DNA from: Sulfurospirillum sp001602955
GTDB taxonomy: Bacteria; Campylobacterota; Campylobacteria; Campylobacterales; Sulfurospirillaceae
Assembly: GCA_001602955.1 (NCBI GenBank)
Contig: LVAC01000002.1
Coordinates: 248,001 to 312,000 of the forward strand
Reading direction: 5' to 3'
Length of the DNA stretch: 64,000 bases
A model generated the notes under the pieces. The model was given only the letters and a program-made list of their open reading frames with translations. It did not search any database and had not been told where the DNA came from. The translations under genes and the position numbers were made by a program. Shown here one piece after another: positions 33,544 through 41,092 of the stretch. The stretch's first letter is position 1; every line of letters starts with the position of its first letter.

Positions 33544-34387
33544 CGACGTAGCCGATACCAAAAGAGATTAAGGCGACGCCGAACGTAATGTACGACATTT
33601 CGCGTACGCGTTTCCAAAATGCCAACTCTTTGGCGACGCTAATGTAAAAGTTATACGCTAAAATTGCTACAAGTGCTGCACAAAACATCCAAAATATCGA
33701 CATGTAAATTGCATCGAACAGAAAAAACGGCAACACGAGCAATGCCGTCGTGATAATATACGAAATGCCCGTATACAGCGAATACGTCATCGCGCTAATG
33801 TCTCCGTTTGGCGTCTCTTTCGACTCCAAGTATGCCGATCCCGCCATCGAGAGTGAAGCGGCAATACCCATGATAAGGCCGGTCACGCCTACGACGCTAC
33901 TTTTTTCAAAGGCAAGGGCAAGACCGCTTAGCGTACCCGTGAGTTCGACGAGGGCATCGTTCATTCCCAAAACAATCGCACCGGCATAGAGCAGTTTTTT
34001 GTCGTGAAGCATATCGATCAATTCGATTTCATGATGCATCTCTTGTTCGTAAATATCGTTAGCCTTAGGATCGATTTCGATGAGCTCTTTGTAAAACTGC
34101 TTAGCGCCCTCTTCGCGGTTTTCCAGAAATTTAAGCGTAAACGAAACACCGAGAATTTTGGAAAGTAAAAGGTAAAAAAGCACGACAAACGAGCGCGGTC
34201 GTAACTCTTTTTGCGTAAATGAGCGAAGATAGGCATAATGTCCCTGCTCTTCTTTGGCGATTTTACGAAAAATCTCTCGGTTGGCTTCGTGTTTTTCCGA
34301 TTGCGCAAGCATGCTGTAGATCGTATAATCGTCTATTTCGTTTTGTTGTTGCCTGAGTGCTTTTTGGGTATCGACGGTTTGTTTCAT
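33515..34387 (-). CDS. Ferritin-like/VIT1 fusion protein (MbfA-like iron exporter)
   Basis: 290 residues in two parts. Residues ~1-140 are a ferritin-like (rubrerythrin-type) four-helix domain with metal-ligand style Glu/His: EIDDYTIYSMLAQSEKHEAN, RKIAKEEQGHYAYL and YEQEMHHEIELID. Residues ~145-290 form a VIT1/CCC1 membrane domain with five helices: LGMNDALVELTGTLSGLALA and MGIAASLSMAGSAYLESKE are VIT signatures. This is the plan of MbfA, a membrane-bound ferritin described in alphaproteobacteria that exports iron and protects from peroxide. The ferritin domain would capture Fe(II) at the cytosolic face. Start at 34387 is preceded by CAGGAGAAAG. Confidence 0.88.
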   Translation of the reverse strand: MKQTVDTQKALRQQQNEIDDYTIYSMLAQSEKHEANREIFRKIAKEEQGHYAYLRSFTQKELRPRSFVVLFYLLLSKILGVSFTLKFLENREEGAKQFYKELIEIDPKANDIYEQEMHHEIELIDMLHDKKLLYAGAIVLGMNDALVELTGTLSGLALAFEKSSVVGVTGLIMGIAASLSMAGSAYLESKETPNGDISAMTYSLYTGISYIITTALLVLPFFLFDAIYMSIFWMFCAALVAILAYNFYISVAKELAFWKRVREMSYITFGVALISFGIGYVVKHYFGIEI

Positions 34388-34407
34388 GATCTTTCTCCTG
34401 ATGCGAT

Positions 34408-34413
34408 ATTATA
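34408..34413 (-). promoter_or_regulatory. -10 box of the ferritin-VIT gene
   Basis: TATAAT on the minus strand, 21 bases before the ATG at 34387. It is back to back with the tRNA-Gly promoter. No clear Fur or PerR box is visible next to it. Confidence 0.55.
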
Positions 34414-34448
34414 CTCAAGTCCAAATAAGAGAATGCGTATGATTTTTT

Positions 34449-34479
34449 TTGACATGTAAGGAAAAGGTTGTGCTATAAT
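34449..34479 (+). promoter_or_regulatory. Promoter of tRNA-Gly
   Basis: TTGACA at 34449-34454 and an extended -10, TGCTATAAT, ending at 34479, spaced 19 bases; the mature tRNA begins 15 bases downstream. The -35 overlaps one copy of the abundant ACATGTAAG word. Confidence 0.65.
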
Positions 34480-34493
34480 GTCACCTCTAAAAC

Positions 34494-34568
34494 GCGGGTG
34501 TAACTCATCGGTAGAGTGTTAGCTTCCCAAGCTGAAAGTAGCGGGTTCGATTCCCGTCACCCGCTCCA
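34494..34568 (+). tRNA. tRNA-Gly (anticodon CCC)
   Basis: Full cloverleaf: acceptor GCGGGTG/CACCCGC, D-stem ACTC/GAGT, anticodon stem TTAGC/GCTGA with loop TTCCCAA (anticodon CCC, reads GGG), T-arm with GTTCGATTC loop sequence, discriminator T and an encoded CCA. It stands alone with its own promoter. Confidence 0.93.
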
Positions 34569-34599
34569 CGGTCTCTTAAAACCTTCCAAAGGTATTTTC

Positions 34600-34899
34600 G
34601 TGAAAGAAAAACTTCAAAAGATCGCCCGCCATCCCGTAACCAAAAAAGTCCTATCGGACATGAAACCCGAAAAATCTTTTTGGGGAATATTCGGCGTTTT
34701 TCTCTTTTTTATCGCCCCTGAAATCATCGCCTATTTTTGGGCATCGGATATTGTTCATTTTGCTCAAAACGGTTTAATGACGCATCCTTCCTTTATAGAG
34801 CGTTACACGGACGAACTGTTGATTAAGCTTTTTGAAGACGGTGTCAGTTATCTCAATCTTTGCGTCGGTATCGCTTTGTTTGTTTGGTTGTTTTTATGA
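34600..34899 (+). CDS. Small membrane protein, hypothetical
   Basis: A 99-residue protein with two hydrophobic segments (FWGIFGVFLFFIAPEIIAYFW in two parts near residues 30-50, and YLNLCVGIALFVWLFL at the C-terminus), so probably an inner-membrane protein; I do not recognise the family. The longest open frame starts inside the tRNA gene and is not credible. AAAGG seven bases before a GTG at 34600 (VKEKLQKIARHPV) gives a sensible start 31 bases after the tRNA. It may share the tRNA-Gly transcript. Confidence 0.65.
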   Translation: MKEKLQKIARHPVTKKVLSDMKPEKSFWGIFGVFLFFIAPEIIAYFWASDIVHFAQNGLMTHPSFIERYTDELLIKLFEDGVSYLNLCVGIALFVWLFL

Positions 34900-34936
34900 G
34901 TGCAAACCTTAACATGTAAGCATGGAAAAGCAGAAA

Positions 34937-34962
34937 GCTCTTTAGAAAATTTTCTAAAGAGC
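34937..34962. terminator. Perfect hairpin between small membrane gene and oorC
   Basis: A 26-bp perfect palindrome whose left half is GCTCTTTAGAAAA. It lies between convergent genes and can fold in transcripts from either side. On the oorC strand it is followed by a broken T-rich run (TTTCTGCTTTT). Best read as a bidirectional terminator for the TCA operon and the small membrane gene. Confidence 0.7.
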
Positions 34963-34970
34963 TTAAGAGT

Positions 34971-35528
34971 TTAAAGGTTTTTTAATGCCTCGTCGGCGTA
35001 TTTGATACCGAGTTCATATGCTTTTTTGTTCTCGGGATGCACTTTTTCGGGCACTTTGGAAAGCATGACTTCGCGGACGAGATCGTGAGGAAGCACTTTG
35101 GTCATTTCAACGGTAATCGCCAAGGCAACGACGGATTGTGTAATGACGTTTCCGACCTCTTCTTTGGCTATTGTAATCAACGGTATTTCGATGATTTTCC
35201 ATTTTTGACGATCTTCTTCACTTGTTTTAACGAGATTAGGTTCGACGACAATGAGCCCGCCCTCCTTAACGCCGTTTTTAAATTGATTGAAACTGACTTG
35301 CGCCGTAGCGATCATAAATTCAATTTCGCCTTCGTTGGCATACGGAAATAAGATTTCACTCTCATCCAACAAAATATCGACCTTCGTAGGTCCTCCGCGC
35401 ACTTGAGAGGTATACGTCGATGCTTTAACGCCGTATCCGCCCTCTTTGATCTTCGCGACCGCTAAAATCTCTCCCGCTAAAATAACGCCTTGACCGCCGA
35501 CGCCCACAAAACGTAATTGTCTTCTCAT
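34971..35528 (-). CDS. oorC: 2-oxoglutarate:acceptor oxidoreductase, gamma subunit
   Basis: 185-residue gamma subunit of the four-subunit 2-oxoglutarate:acceptor oxidoreductase, which makes succinyl-CoA, CO2 and reduced ferredoxin/flavodoxin instead of using an NAD-linked dehydrogenase. RFVGVGGQGVILAGEIL at the N-terminus and YGVKASTYTSQVRGGPTKVDILL are POR/KOR gamma signatures. It ends the icd-mdh-sucCD-oorDABC block, ten bases after oorB, just before a strong hairpin. Confidence 0.95.
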   Translation of the reverse strand: MRRQLRFVGVGGQGVILAGEILAVAKIKEGGYGVKASTYTSQVRGGPTKVDILLDESEILFPYANEGEIEFMIATAQVSFNQFKNGVKEGGLIVVEPNLVKTSEEDRQKWKIIEIPLITIAKEEVGNVITQSVVALAITVEMTKVLPHDLVREVMLSKVPEKVHPENKKAYELGIKYADEALKNL

Positions 35529-35538
35529 TCAAGGCTCC

Positions 35539-36372
35539 TTATAGCGCTACGGTTGTTTTATTTTGAGCGGCGTAAATCACTTTATCGTACGCTTCGCAAT
35601 ATTCGAGTTTGCCCTCTTCTTGCTTTAAAATGCCCGTCGGAAATTTACCCGCACGCTCTTCTTCGCTGAGAAGGTCAAACTTGTTTTTACCGACGATGCG
35701 GCTTTCGATCCATGCAAGATTTAAGACGGCCTCGCCCATTTTGTTTTTTCGCCCCAAGTTAATATGACAATTGGAAAAGACGTCGAAGAACGAATACCCT
35801 TTATGCGAAAAGCCGGCGACGAACATTTTTTCCAATTTTTGAGGATCGAGAACGGATTCGCGGGCAACAAAGGTCGCTCCGGCGGCATCGGCTAGCTTTG
35901 CGGCATCAAAACTCGGATCGACGTTACCGTAGTTGGCCGTCGACGTCCACATACCCTGCGGTGTCGTCGGACTTGTTTGGGAGTTGGTCAAACCGTAAAT
36001 GAAGTTATTGATCAAAATATGGTTCAAATCGATATTTCTTCGACAGCCGTGAATCGTGTGGTTACCGCCGATGGCCAATCCGTCGCCGTCACCCGTAACG
36101 ACGATAACGTGTTTTTCGGGATTGGCAAGTTTAATGCCCGTTGCATACGCGATAGCACGACCGTGCGTCGTATGCACGGTGTTGCAGTCGACATACGAAC
36201 TAAAACGTCCGCTACAGCCGATTCCGGAGACGACGCACACGTCATCCATATTCCAACCCATTTTATCGATAGCGCGAATGACGGATTTTAAAATAACGCC
36301 GTCGCCGCAACCCCAACACCAAAGTGTGGGCATTTTATCTACCCGTAAATATTTATCGTAATTAAACGCCAT
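35539..36372 (-). CDS. oorB: 2-oxoglutarate:acceptor oxidoreductase, beta subunit
   Basis: 277-residue beta subunit carrying the thiamine diphosphate site: VVTGDGDGLAIGGNH followed by HILINNFIYGLTNSQTSPTT is the GDG...NN TPP/Mg motif. MPTLWCWGCGDGVIL and VSGIGCSGRFSSYV near the N-terminus supply conserved cysteines. Its ATG shares a base with the oorA stop (TAATG), so alpha and beta are made together. Confidence 0.96.
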   Translation of the reverse strand: MAFNYDKYLRVDKMPTLWCWGCGDGVILKSVIRAIDKMGWNMDDVCVVSGIGCSGRFSSYVDCNTVHTTHGRAIAYATGIKLANPEKHVIVVTGDGDGLAIGGNHTIHGCRRNIDLNHILINNFIYGLTNSQTSPTTPQGMWTSTANYGNVDPSFDAAKLADAAGATFVARESVLDPQKLEKMFVAGFSHKGYSFFDVFSNCHINLGRKNKMGEAVLNLAWIESRIVGKNKFDLLSEEERAGKFPTGILKQEEGKLEYCEAYDKVIYAAQNKTTVAL

Positions 36373-37505
36373 TAGAACATCTCCTTCACTTTGGCAACCA
36401 TCTCCAAGGGAGCGATCGGACGACCGTTTGCTTTGTGCAGGGTCGCAAAGTCGTTTCGCTTGATAACGCGCTCGATTTCTTCGAGGTATTGTCCCATATT
36501 GAGCTCGGTGACCATGATTTTTGAAAAACGTTTACCGATTTCTTGCAATTTTGCTACCGGACTCGGCCAAAGCGTAATCGGTCTAAAAAGTCCCGCTTTG
36601 ATGCCATCGTTTCGAAGTTTCATCACCGCTTCTTTAGCACCGCGGCTAATACTACCGTAAGCGATAATACAGACTTCGGCATCTTCGAGCATAAACTCTT
36701 CGTATCGTATCAGATCATCGGCTTTAGTTTTGATTTTATTGGTTAAACGTTCGATATTGTATTCGCACATTTCGCCGTCTTCGGTCGGAAATCCTTTGTC
36801 TCCGTGATGCAATCCCGTAACATGGTAATGATACCCTTTAAAAAAAGGATTGAGTACGGCAGGCTCGGCAGGTGCGGCGGCATAGGGTTTATATTCCGCA
36901 GGATCGCCCGTAAATTCGGCGCGTTTGATCACGCTTTTTTCGACGTCCGCCAAATCGGGAAGAATCGCTTTACCGTGCATATGACCTAAGGTTTCGTCCA
37001 AAAGCACAAAGACGGGCGTCATATACTTTTCGGCGATGTTAAACGCGCGTATCGTTTCGGTATAGGCCTCTTCCAAACTTCCCGGACATAAAGCAATCGA
37101 TGCGTAATCGCCGTGCGTAGGATACTTTGCTTGCCCGATGTCCGCTTGCGAAACGCGTGTCGGAAGGCCCGTTGAGGGACCGCCGCGCATAACGTTGACG
37201 ATGACCAAAGGGATCTCCGCGATAAAACTATAACCGATTTGCTCCGCTTTGAGGGAGATTCCAGGACCCGAAGATGCGGTCATTGCTTTCGTTCCGCTCA
37301 TAGAAGCGCCTAACGCGACGCAAATACCGCCGATTTCATCTTCCATTTGGATAAATTTACCCCCGACTCGGGGTAAAAGTTTGCTTAAATCTTCCGCAAT
37401 TTCACTTGAAGGCGTAATAGGATAGCCTCCGAAAAATTTACATCCGCATTCAACCGCCGCTTTTGCTACCAGTGCATTTCCGCTTGAAATTACTTCTCTT
37501 GCCAT
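36372..37505 (-). CDS. oorA: 2-oxoglutarate:acceptor oxidoreductase, alpha subunit
   Basis: 377-residue alpha subunit. SGNALVAKAAVECGCKFFGG leads into YPITPSSEIAE, the conserved pyruvate/oxoacid-binding block; TASSGPGISLKAEQIGYSF and NVMRGGPSTGLPTRVSQADI are further family motifs, and the C-terminal transketolase-like domain ends with MGQYLEEIERVI. Fits the OorA class rather than pyruvate oxidoreductase because of its neighbours oorD and sucCD. It starts nine bases after oorD. Confidence 0.96.
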   Translation of the reverse strand: MAREVISSGNALVAKAAVECGCKFFGGYPITPSSEIAEDLSKLLPRVGGKFIQMEDEIGGICVALGASMSGTKAMTASSGPGISLKAEQIGYSFIAEIPLVIVNVMRGGPSTGLPTRVSQADIGQAKYPTHGDYASIALCPGSLEEAYTETIRAFNIAEKYMTPVFVLLDETLGHMHGKAILPDLADVEKSVIKRAEFTGDPAEYKPYAAAPAEPAVLNPFFKGYHYHVTGLHHGDKGFPTEDGEMCEYNIERLTNKIKTKADDLIRYEEFMLEDAEVCIIAYGSISRGAKEAVMKLRNDGIKAGLFRPITLWPSPVAKLQEIGKRFSKIMVTELNMGQYLEEIERVIKRNDFATLHKANGRPIAPLEMVAKVKEMF

Positions 37506-37514
37506 CTTGCTTCC

Positions 37515-37832
37515 TTATGCACCAAGTTTTCTAAATTTATTTTTTTTGACCGCTTCGGCGCGCTCTTTGGCGGCTTCCGAAAGCTTTGCAAATTTAAATT
37601 CGCTTTTATCGGCGACGTAAATCGCAAAATCGGGACAATGTAATTCGCAATCCCTACATCCGATACAGGCTTCGGGTTCTACGACTTCTATCATCGAACC
37701 TAAGGTCGAATTGGGTGCTTGGACCATCGCTAAAACACCGGCCGGACACAGACTAACACAAATATCGCATGCTTTACACCTTGAGACGTTGACCCATACG
37801 GGCGTATTGCTCGGTGCAGTGATTAAACCCAT
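37515..37832 (-). CDS. oorD: 2-oxoglutarate:acceptor oxidoreductase, delta (ferredoxin) subunit
   Basis: 105-residue ferredoxin-like subunit with two [4Fe-4S] motifs: CKACDICVSLCPAGVL and CIGCRDCELHCPDFAI. It passes electrons from the TPP-containing core to the external acceptor. First of the oorDABC genes; AAAGGAGAACG precedes the ATG. A likely partial terminator separates it from sucD. Confidence 0.95.
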   Translation of the reverse strand: MGLITAPSNTPVWVNVSRCKACDICVSLCPAGVLAMVQAPNSTLGSMIEVVEPEACIGCRDCELHCPDFAIYVADKSEFKFAKLSEAAKERAEAVKKNKFRKLGA

Positions 37833-37871
37833 CCTATCGTTCTCCTTTACTTAACATAATGCTTGTTTCAA

Positions 37872-37906
37872 AAAAGAGGATACGGTTGGCATAAAACGAC
37901 CGTACC
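37872..37906 (-). terminator. Hairpin with T run between sucD and oorD
   Basis: On the minus strand an 8-bp stem GGTACGGT / ACCGTATC (one G-T pair) is followed by CTCTTTTTT. This has the form of a weak intrinsic terminator inside the TCA block and could reduce oor expression relative to sucCD. Confidence 0.5.
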
Positions 37907-37924
37907 TCATGGACGAAAATTTTA

Positions 37925-38794
37925 TCATTTCAACACTTCGGCTATCTTTTTGCCGATTTCCGCCGGAGATTTCACGACATGTACGCCTGCTTTCTCCAAT
38001 GCTTCCATCTTTTCTGCCGCCGTTCCGGAGCTTCCGCTCACGATCGCGCCGGCATGTCCCATACGTTTTCCTTTAGGTGCGCTTTGTCCGGCGATAAAAG
38101 CAACGACGGGTTTGGAAATATGCTCTTTAATAAAAGTCGCGGCTTGAATTTCAAGATCTCCGCCGATTTCTCCGATTAAGACGATCGCTTTTGTTTCGGG
38201 ATCGGACTCAAACATCGCCAATAACTGTTTGTATGAAAGTCCGATAATCGGATCGCCGCCGATGCCGACCGCCGTCGTAATACCGTACCCTTCGTTACAG
38301 ACTTGATTGGCTCCTTCATAGGTTAACGTTCCGGATTTACTGATCAATCCGACACAGCCTTTTTTAAAAATAGCTCCCGGCATAATGCCGATTTTACACT
38401 CTTGTGCGGTAATAATTCCGGGACAGTTAGGACCGATCGTCTTCATACCTTTTTTGACGGCGTATGCTTTAACGCGTTGCATATCACGAACCGGAGAACC
38501 TTCGGTGATGATCACGGCTAGTTCGATACCCGCGTCGGCGGCTTCCATGACGGCATCGGCGACAAAGGCAGGCGGTACGAATACCATGCTGACCGTTGCA
38601 CCAGTAGCGCGAACGGCTTCGGAGACGGTATTGAAAACGGGTTTGCCTAAATGCTCACTTCCCCCTTTTCCCGGAGTGACGCCACCGACGATTTTCGTAC
38701 CGTAGGCAAGGCATTGTTCCGCATGAAAACTGCCCTCTTTTCCGGTAAAACCCTGTACGATAACTTTCGTGTTTTTATCGATTAAAATACTCAT
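37925..38794 (-). CDS. sucD: Succinyl-CoA synthetase, alpha subunit
   Basis: 289 residues. Rossmann CoA-binding part with VIVQGFTGKEGSFHAEQ and GGVTPGKGG; IGPNCPGIITAQECKIGIMP; and GHAGAIVSGSSGTAAEKMEA, which contains the phosphorylated active-site histidine. Converts succinyl-CoA, the product of the Oor complex, to succinate with ATP/GTP formation. The ATG overlaps the sucC stop by four bases. Confidence 0.97.
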   Translation of the reverse strand: MSILIDKNTKVIVQGFTGKEGSFHAEQCLAYGTKIVGGVTPGKGGSEHLGKPVFNTVSEAVRATGATVSMVFVPPAFVADAVMEAADAGIELAVIITEGSPVRDMQRVKAYAVKKGMKTIGPNCPGIITAQECKIGIMPGAIFKKGCVGLISKSGTLTYEGANQVCNEGYGITTAVGIGGDPIIGLSYKQLLAMFESDPETKAIVLIGEIGGDLEIQAATFIKEHISKPVVAFIAGQSAPKGKRMGHAGAIVSGSSGTAAEKMEALEKAGVHVVKSPAEIGKKIAEVLK

Positions 38795-39966
38795 GCGATC
38801 TCTCCTTTAGCGGCGGCAACGGCTTTCATCGCGCCTTCTAGAAGATCCGTCGCACTGATAATATTGGGTATATGGGCATTTTTAAGAATTTCGGCGGCCT
38901 CTTTGGCATTGGTACCGTCCAAACGGACGATCACGGGAACGTGAACGTCAATAAGTTTCGTCGCTTCCAAAATACCGTTTGCAATACGGTCGCAACGTAC
39001 GATACCGCCGAAAATATTGACGAAAATCGATTTGACGTTAGGGTCTTTGAGAATAATTTCAAATCCTTTGGCTACGGTTGAGGCATTGGCTCCGCCGCCG
39101 ACGTCCAAAAAGTTTGCAGGGAATCCGCCGACGTAATGAATCGTATCCATCGTTCCCATCGCAAGTCCGGCACCGTTAACCATACACCCGACGTTACCGT
39201 CAAGCTTGACGTAGCTTAACCCAAATTCGGATGCTTCGCGTTCAATAGGATTTTCTTCGCTTAAATCGCGCATCGCTTCGATTTCGAGATGGCGAAACAG
39301 CGCATTGTCGTCAAAACTCATTTTTCCGTCCAACGCAACGAATGTACCGCTTTTGGTTTTGACCAGAGGATTGATTTCGATGAGTTCGGCATCATTTTCC
39401 ATGTAGACTTTATACAGTGATGCGGCAAAGGCACTAAAAGAGGCTATGGCTTCTTTCTCCAACCCGAGTCCGTAAGCAAGCTCGCGTCCGTGAAACGGCT
39501 GGAATCCGATAAACGGATCGACGGCAACTTTGATAATTTTTTCGGGAGATTCGGCGGCGACTTTTTCAATTTCCATACCGCCTTCACGCGATGCCATAAT
39601 CACGGGCATTTCACGAGCGCGATCAAGAACGATTCCAAGATAAAGTTCATCGGCGATATCCACACCTTCTTCGATGTACACTTTATGAACCACTTTACCC
39701 GCAGGTCCCGTTTGGTGCGTTACGAGCGTCATTCCCAAAATTTCGTTTGCGAGCGTTTTGACCTCTTCAAGACTGCGTGCCAATTTAACGCCACCGCCCA
39801 ACCCTCGACCGCCCGCATGGATTTGCGCTTTGACGACCCATAGCGTGCCGCCTAATTTTTGTGCGTTAGCAACCGCCTCGTCTGTCGTACAGGCAACATG
39901 TCCGTTTGGAGTAGGAACATTGTATCGTTTAAAAATCTCTTTCGCTTGATACTCGTGAATATTCAT
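38791..39966 (-). CDS. sucC: Succinyl-CoA synthetase, beta subunit
   Basis: 391 residues with the ATP-grasp domain (MNIHEYQAKEIFKRYNVPTP, VVKAQIHAGGRGLGGGVKL) and the C-terminal flavodoxin-like ligase domain (NGAGLAMGTMDTIHYVGG, NFLDVGGGANASTVAKGF, VNIFGGIVRCDRIANGI). The upstream gap to mdh is 130 bp and A/T-rich, so sucC may have its own promoter, though I see no clear box. GGAGG lies seven bases before the ATG. Confidence 0.97.
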   Translation of the reverse strand: MNIHEYQAKEIFKRYNVPTPNGHVACTTDEAVANAQKLGGTLWVVKAQIHAGGRGLGGGVKLARSLEEVKTLANEILGMTLVTHQTGPAGKVVHKVYIEEGVDIADELYLGIVLDRAREMPVIMASREGGMEIEKVAAESPEKIIKVAVDPFIGFQPFHGRELAYGLGLEKEAIASFSAFAASLYKVYMENDAELIEINPLVKTKSGTFVALDGKMSFDDNALFRHLEIEAMRDLSEENPIEREASEFGLSYVKLDGNVGCMVNGAGLAMGTMDTIHYVGGFPANFLDVGGGANASTVAKGFEIILKDPNVKSIFVNIFGGIVRCDRIANGILEATKLIDVHVPVIVRLDGTNAKEAAEILKNAHIPNIISATDLLEGAMKAVAAAKGEIA

Positions 39967-40096
39967 AAAACCTCCATTTTGCTTTCATTTTTTCGTTTCT
40001 TGGGTATGACTCTAATGTGAATCTAACACCTTAGTCAATTAAAATATCAACTATATCTTTTTTTTGCTACAGATTTAAGTTTAGCTTATCCGTAGA

Positions 40097-41053
40097 CTAC
40101 AGGGTTTTTGTGAAAAAATTACTCTTATGGAGCGTTTGAATCAAGCTATCGACGGAAGCAACGCTTTTGGCGAATTGACTTTTTTCATCGGCGTTTAACG
40201 GTAATTCGAGAACTTTTTCCATACCGTTAGCACCGAGTACGACGGGCACGCCGTTCACTGTATCGTTGTAACCGTATTCTCCCTCCAATAAAACGGCACA
40301 CGGAAAAATAGCACGCGAATCGTTTAAAATCGCTTCGATCATTTTAACCGTAGAGTTCGCGGGAGCGTAATATGCGGATGTTCCCATATATTCGACGATT
40401 TCTGCACCGCCGTAACGCGTTTGCGTAATAATTTCGTCAATCTCTTCTGCGGTTAAAAGATCGGTTAGCGCAACGCCGTTGACCGAAGAGTAACGCGGAA
40501 GCGGAACCATATCGTCTCCGTGTCCGCCCATCACGCTGGCGGTAACTTGCCCGTAACCGAATCCAAGTTTTTGAGAGATAAACGTTTCCATTCGGGAACT
40601 GTCCAAAATGCCTGCCATACCGAGAACTTGATTGCGCGGGTATTCGCCGACTTTGAGTGCCGTATAGACCATGGCATCTAGAGGATTTGAGACCATGATA
40701 ACGACGGCTTGAGGCGCGTATTCGCGTACTTTTTCGATAATTTCGCGCGTAATAGCGGCATTAATCATCAAAAGATCGTCTCGACTCATACCCGGTTTTC
40801 GAGGACTGCCCGCCGTAACGACGACGATATTGCTACCGACGATGGCATCGTATTCGGCGGAACTGTAGATTTGCGTGTAACTGCCCTCCGGACTGGTTGC
40901 TTGTAAAATATCGATCGCTTTACCTTGCGCCATATCGTTGTCGCGGTCGATCATCACGATTTCACGGCAATATTTTCGCATCGCAAGCCAATAACAAACG
41001 GTAGCACCGACATTTCCCGTACCGATAATGGAAACTTTTTTACTGTGTGACAA
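40097..41053 (-). CDS. mdh: Malate dehydrogenase (LDH-like)
   Basis: 318 residues, LDH-like type. IIGTGNVGATVCYWLA is the NAD site; TAGSPRKPGMSRDDLL carries the mobile-loop substrate arginines; MVSNPLDAMVYTALK and SVMGGHGDDMVPLPRYSSV contain the catalytic Asp/His region. The start is a TTG at 41053 (SHSKKVSIIG), with AAGGAT directly upstream; no nearby ATG fits. It follows icd by 39 bases. Interconverts malate and oxaloacetate. Confidence 0.96.
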   Translation of the reverse strand: MSHSKKVSIIGTGNVGATVCYWLAMRKYCREIVMIDRDNDMAQGKAIDILQATSPEGSYTQIYSSAEYDAIVGSNIVVVTAGSPRKPGMSRDDLLMINAAITREIIEKVREYAPQAVVIMVSNPLDAMVYTALKVGEYPRNQVLGMAGILDSSRMETFISQKLGFGYGQVTASVMGGHGDDMVPLPRYSSVNGVALTDLLTAEEIDEIITQTRYGGAEIVEYMGTSAYYAPANSTVKMIEAILNDSRAIFPCAVLLEGEYGYNDTVNGVPVVLGANGMEKVLELPLNADEKSQFAKSVASVDSLIQTLHKSNFFTKTL

Positions 41054-41092
41054 ACGCTATCCTTCTAAAGTGTTGTAAACAATGAAAACGTC

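Noticed and set aside
34516..34599. Open frame extending the small membrane protein upstream into tRNA-Gly
   Set aside because: It begins inside the tRNA gene, and the added residues merely translate the tRNA; the GTG at 34600 has a ribosome site.
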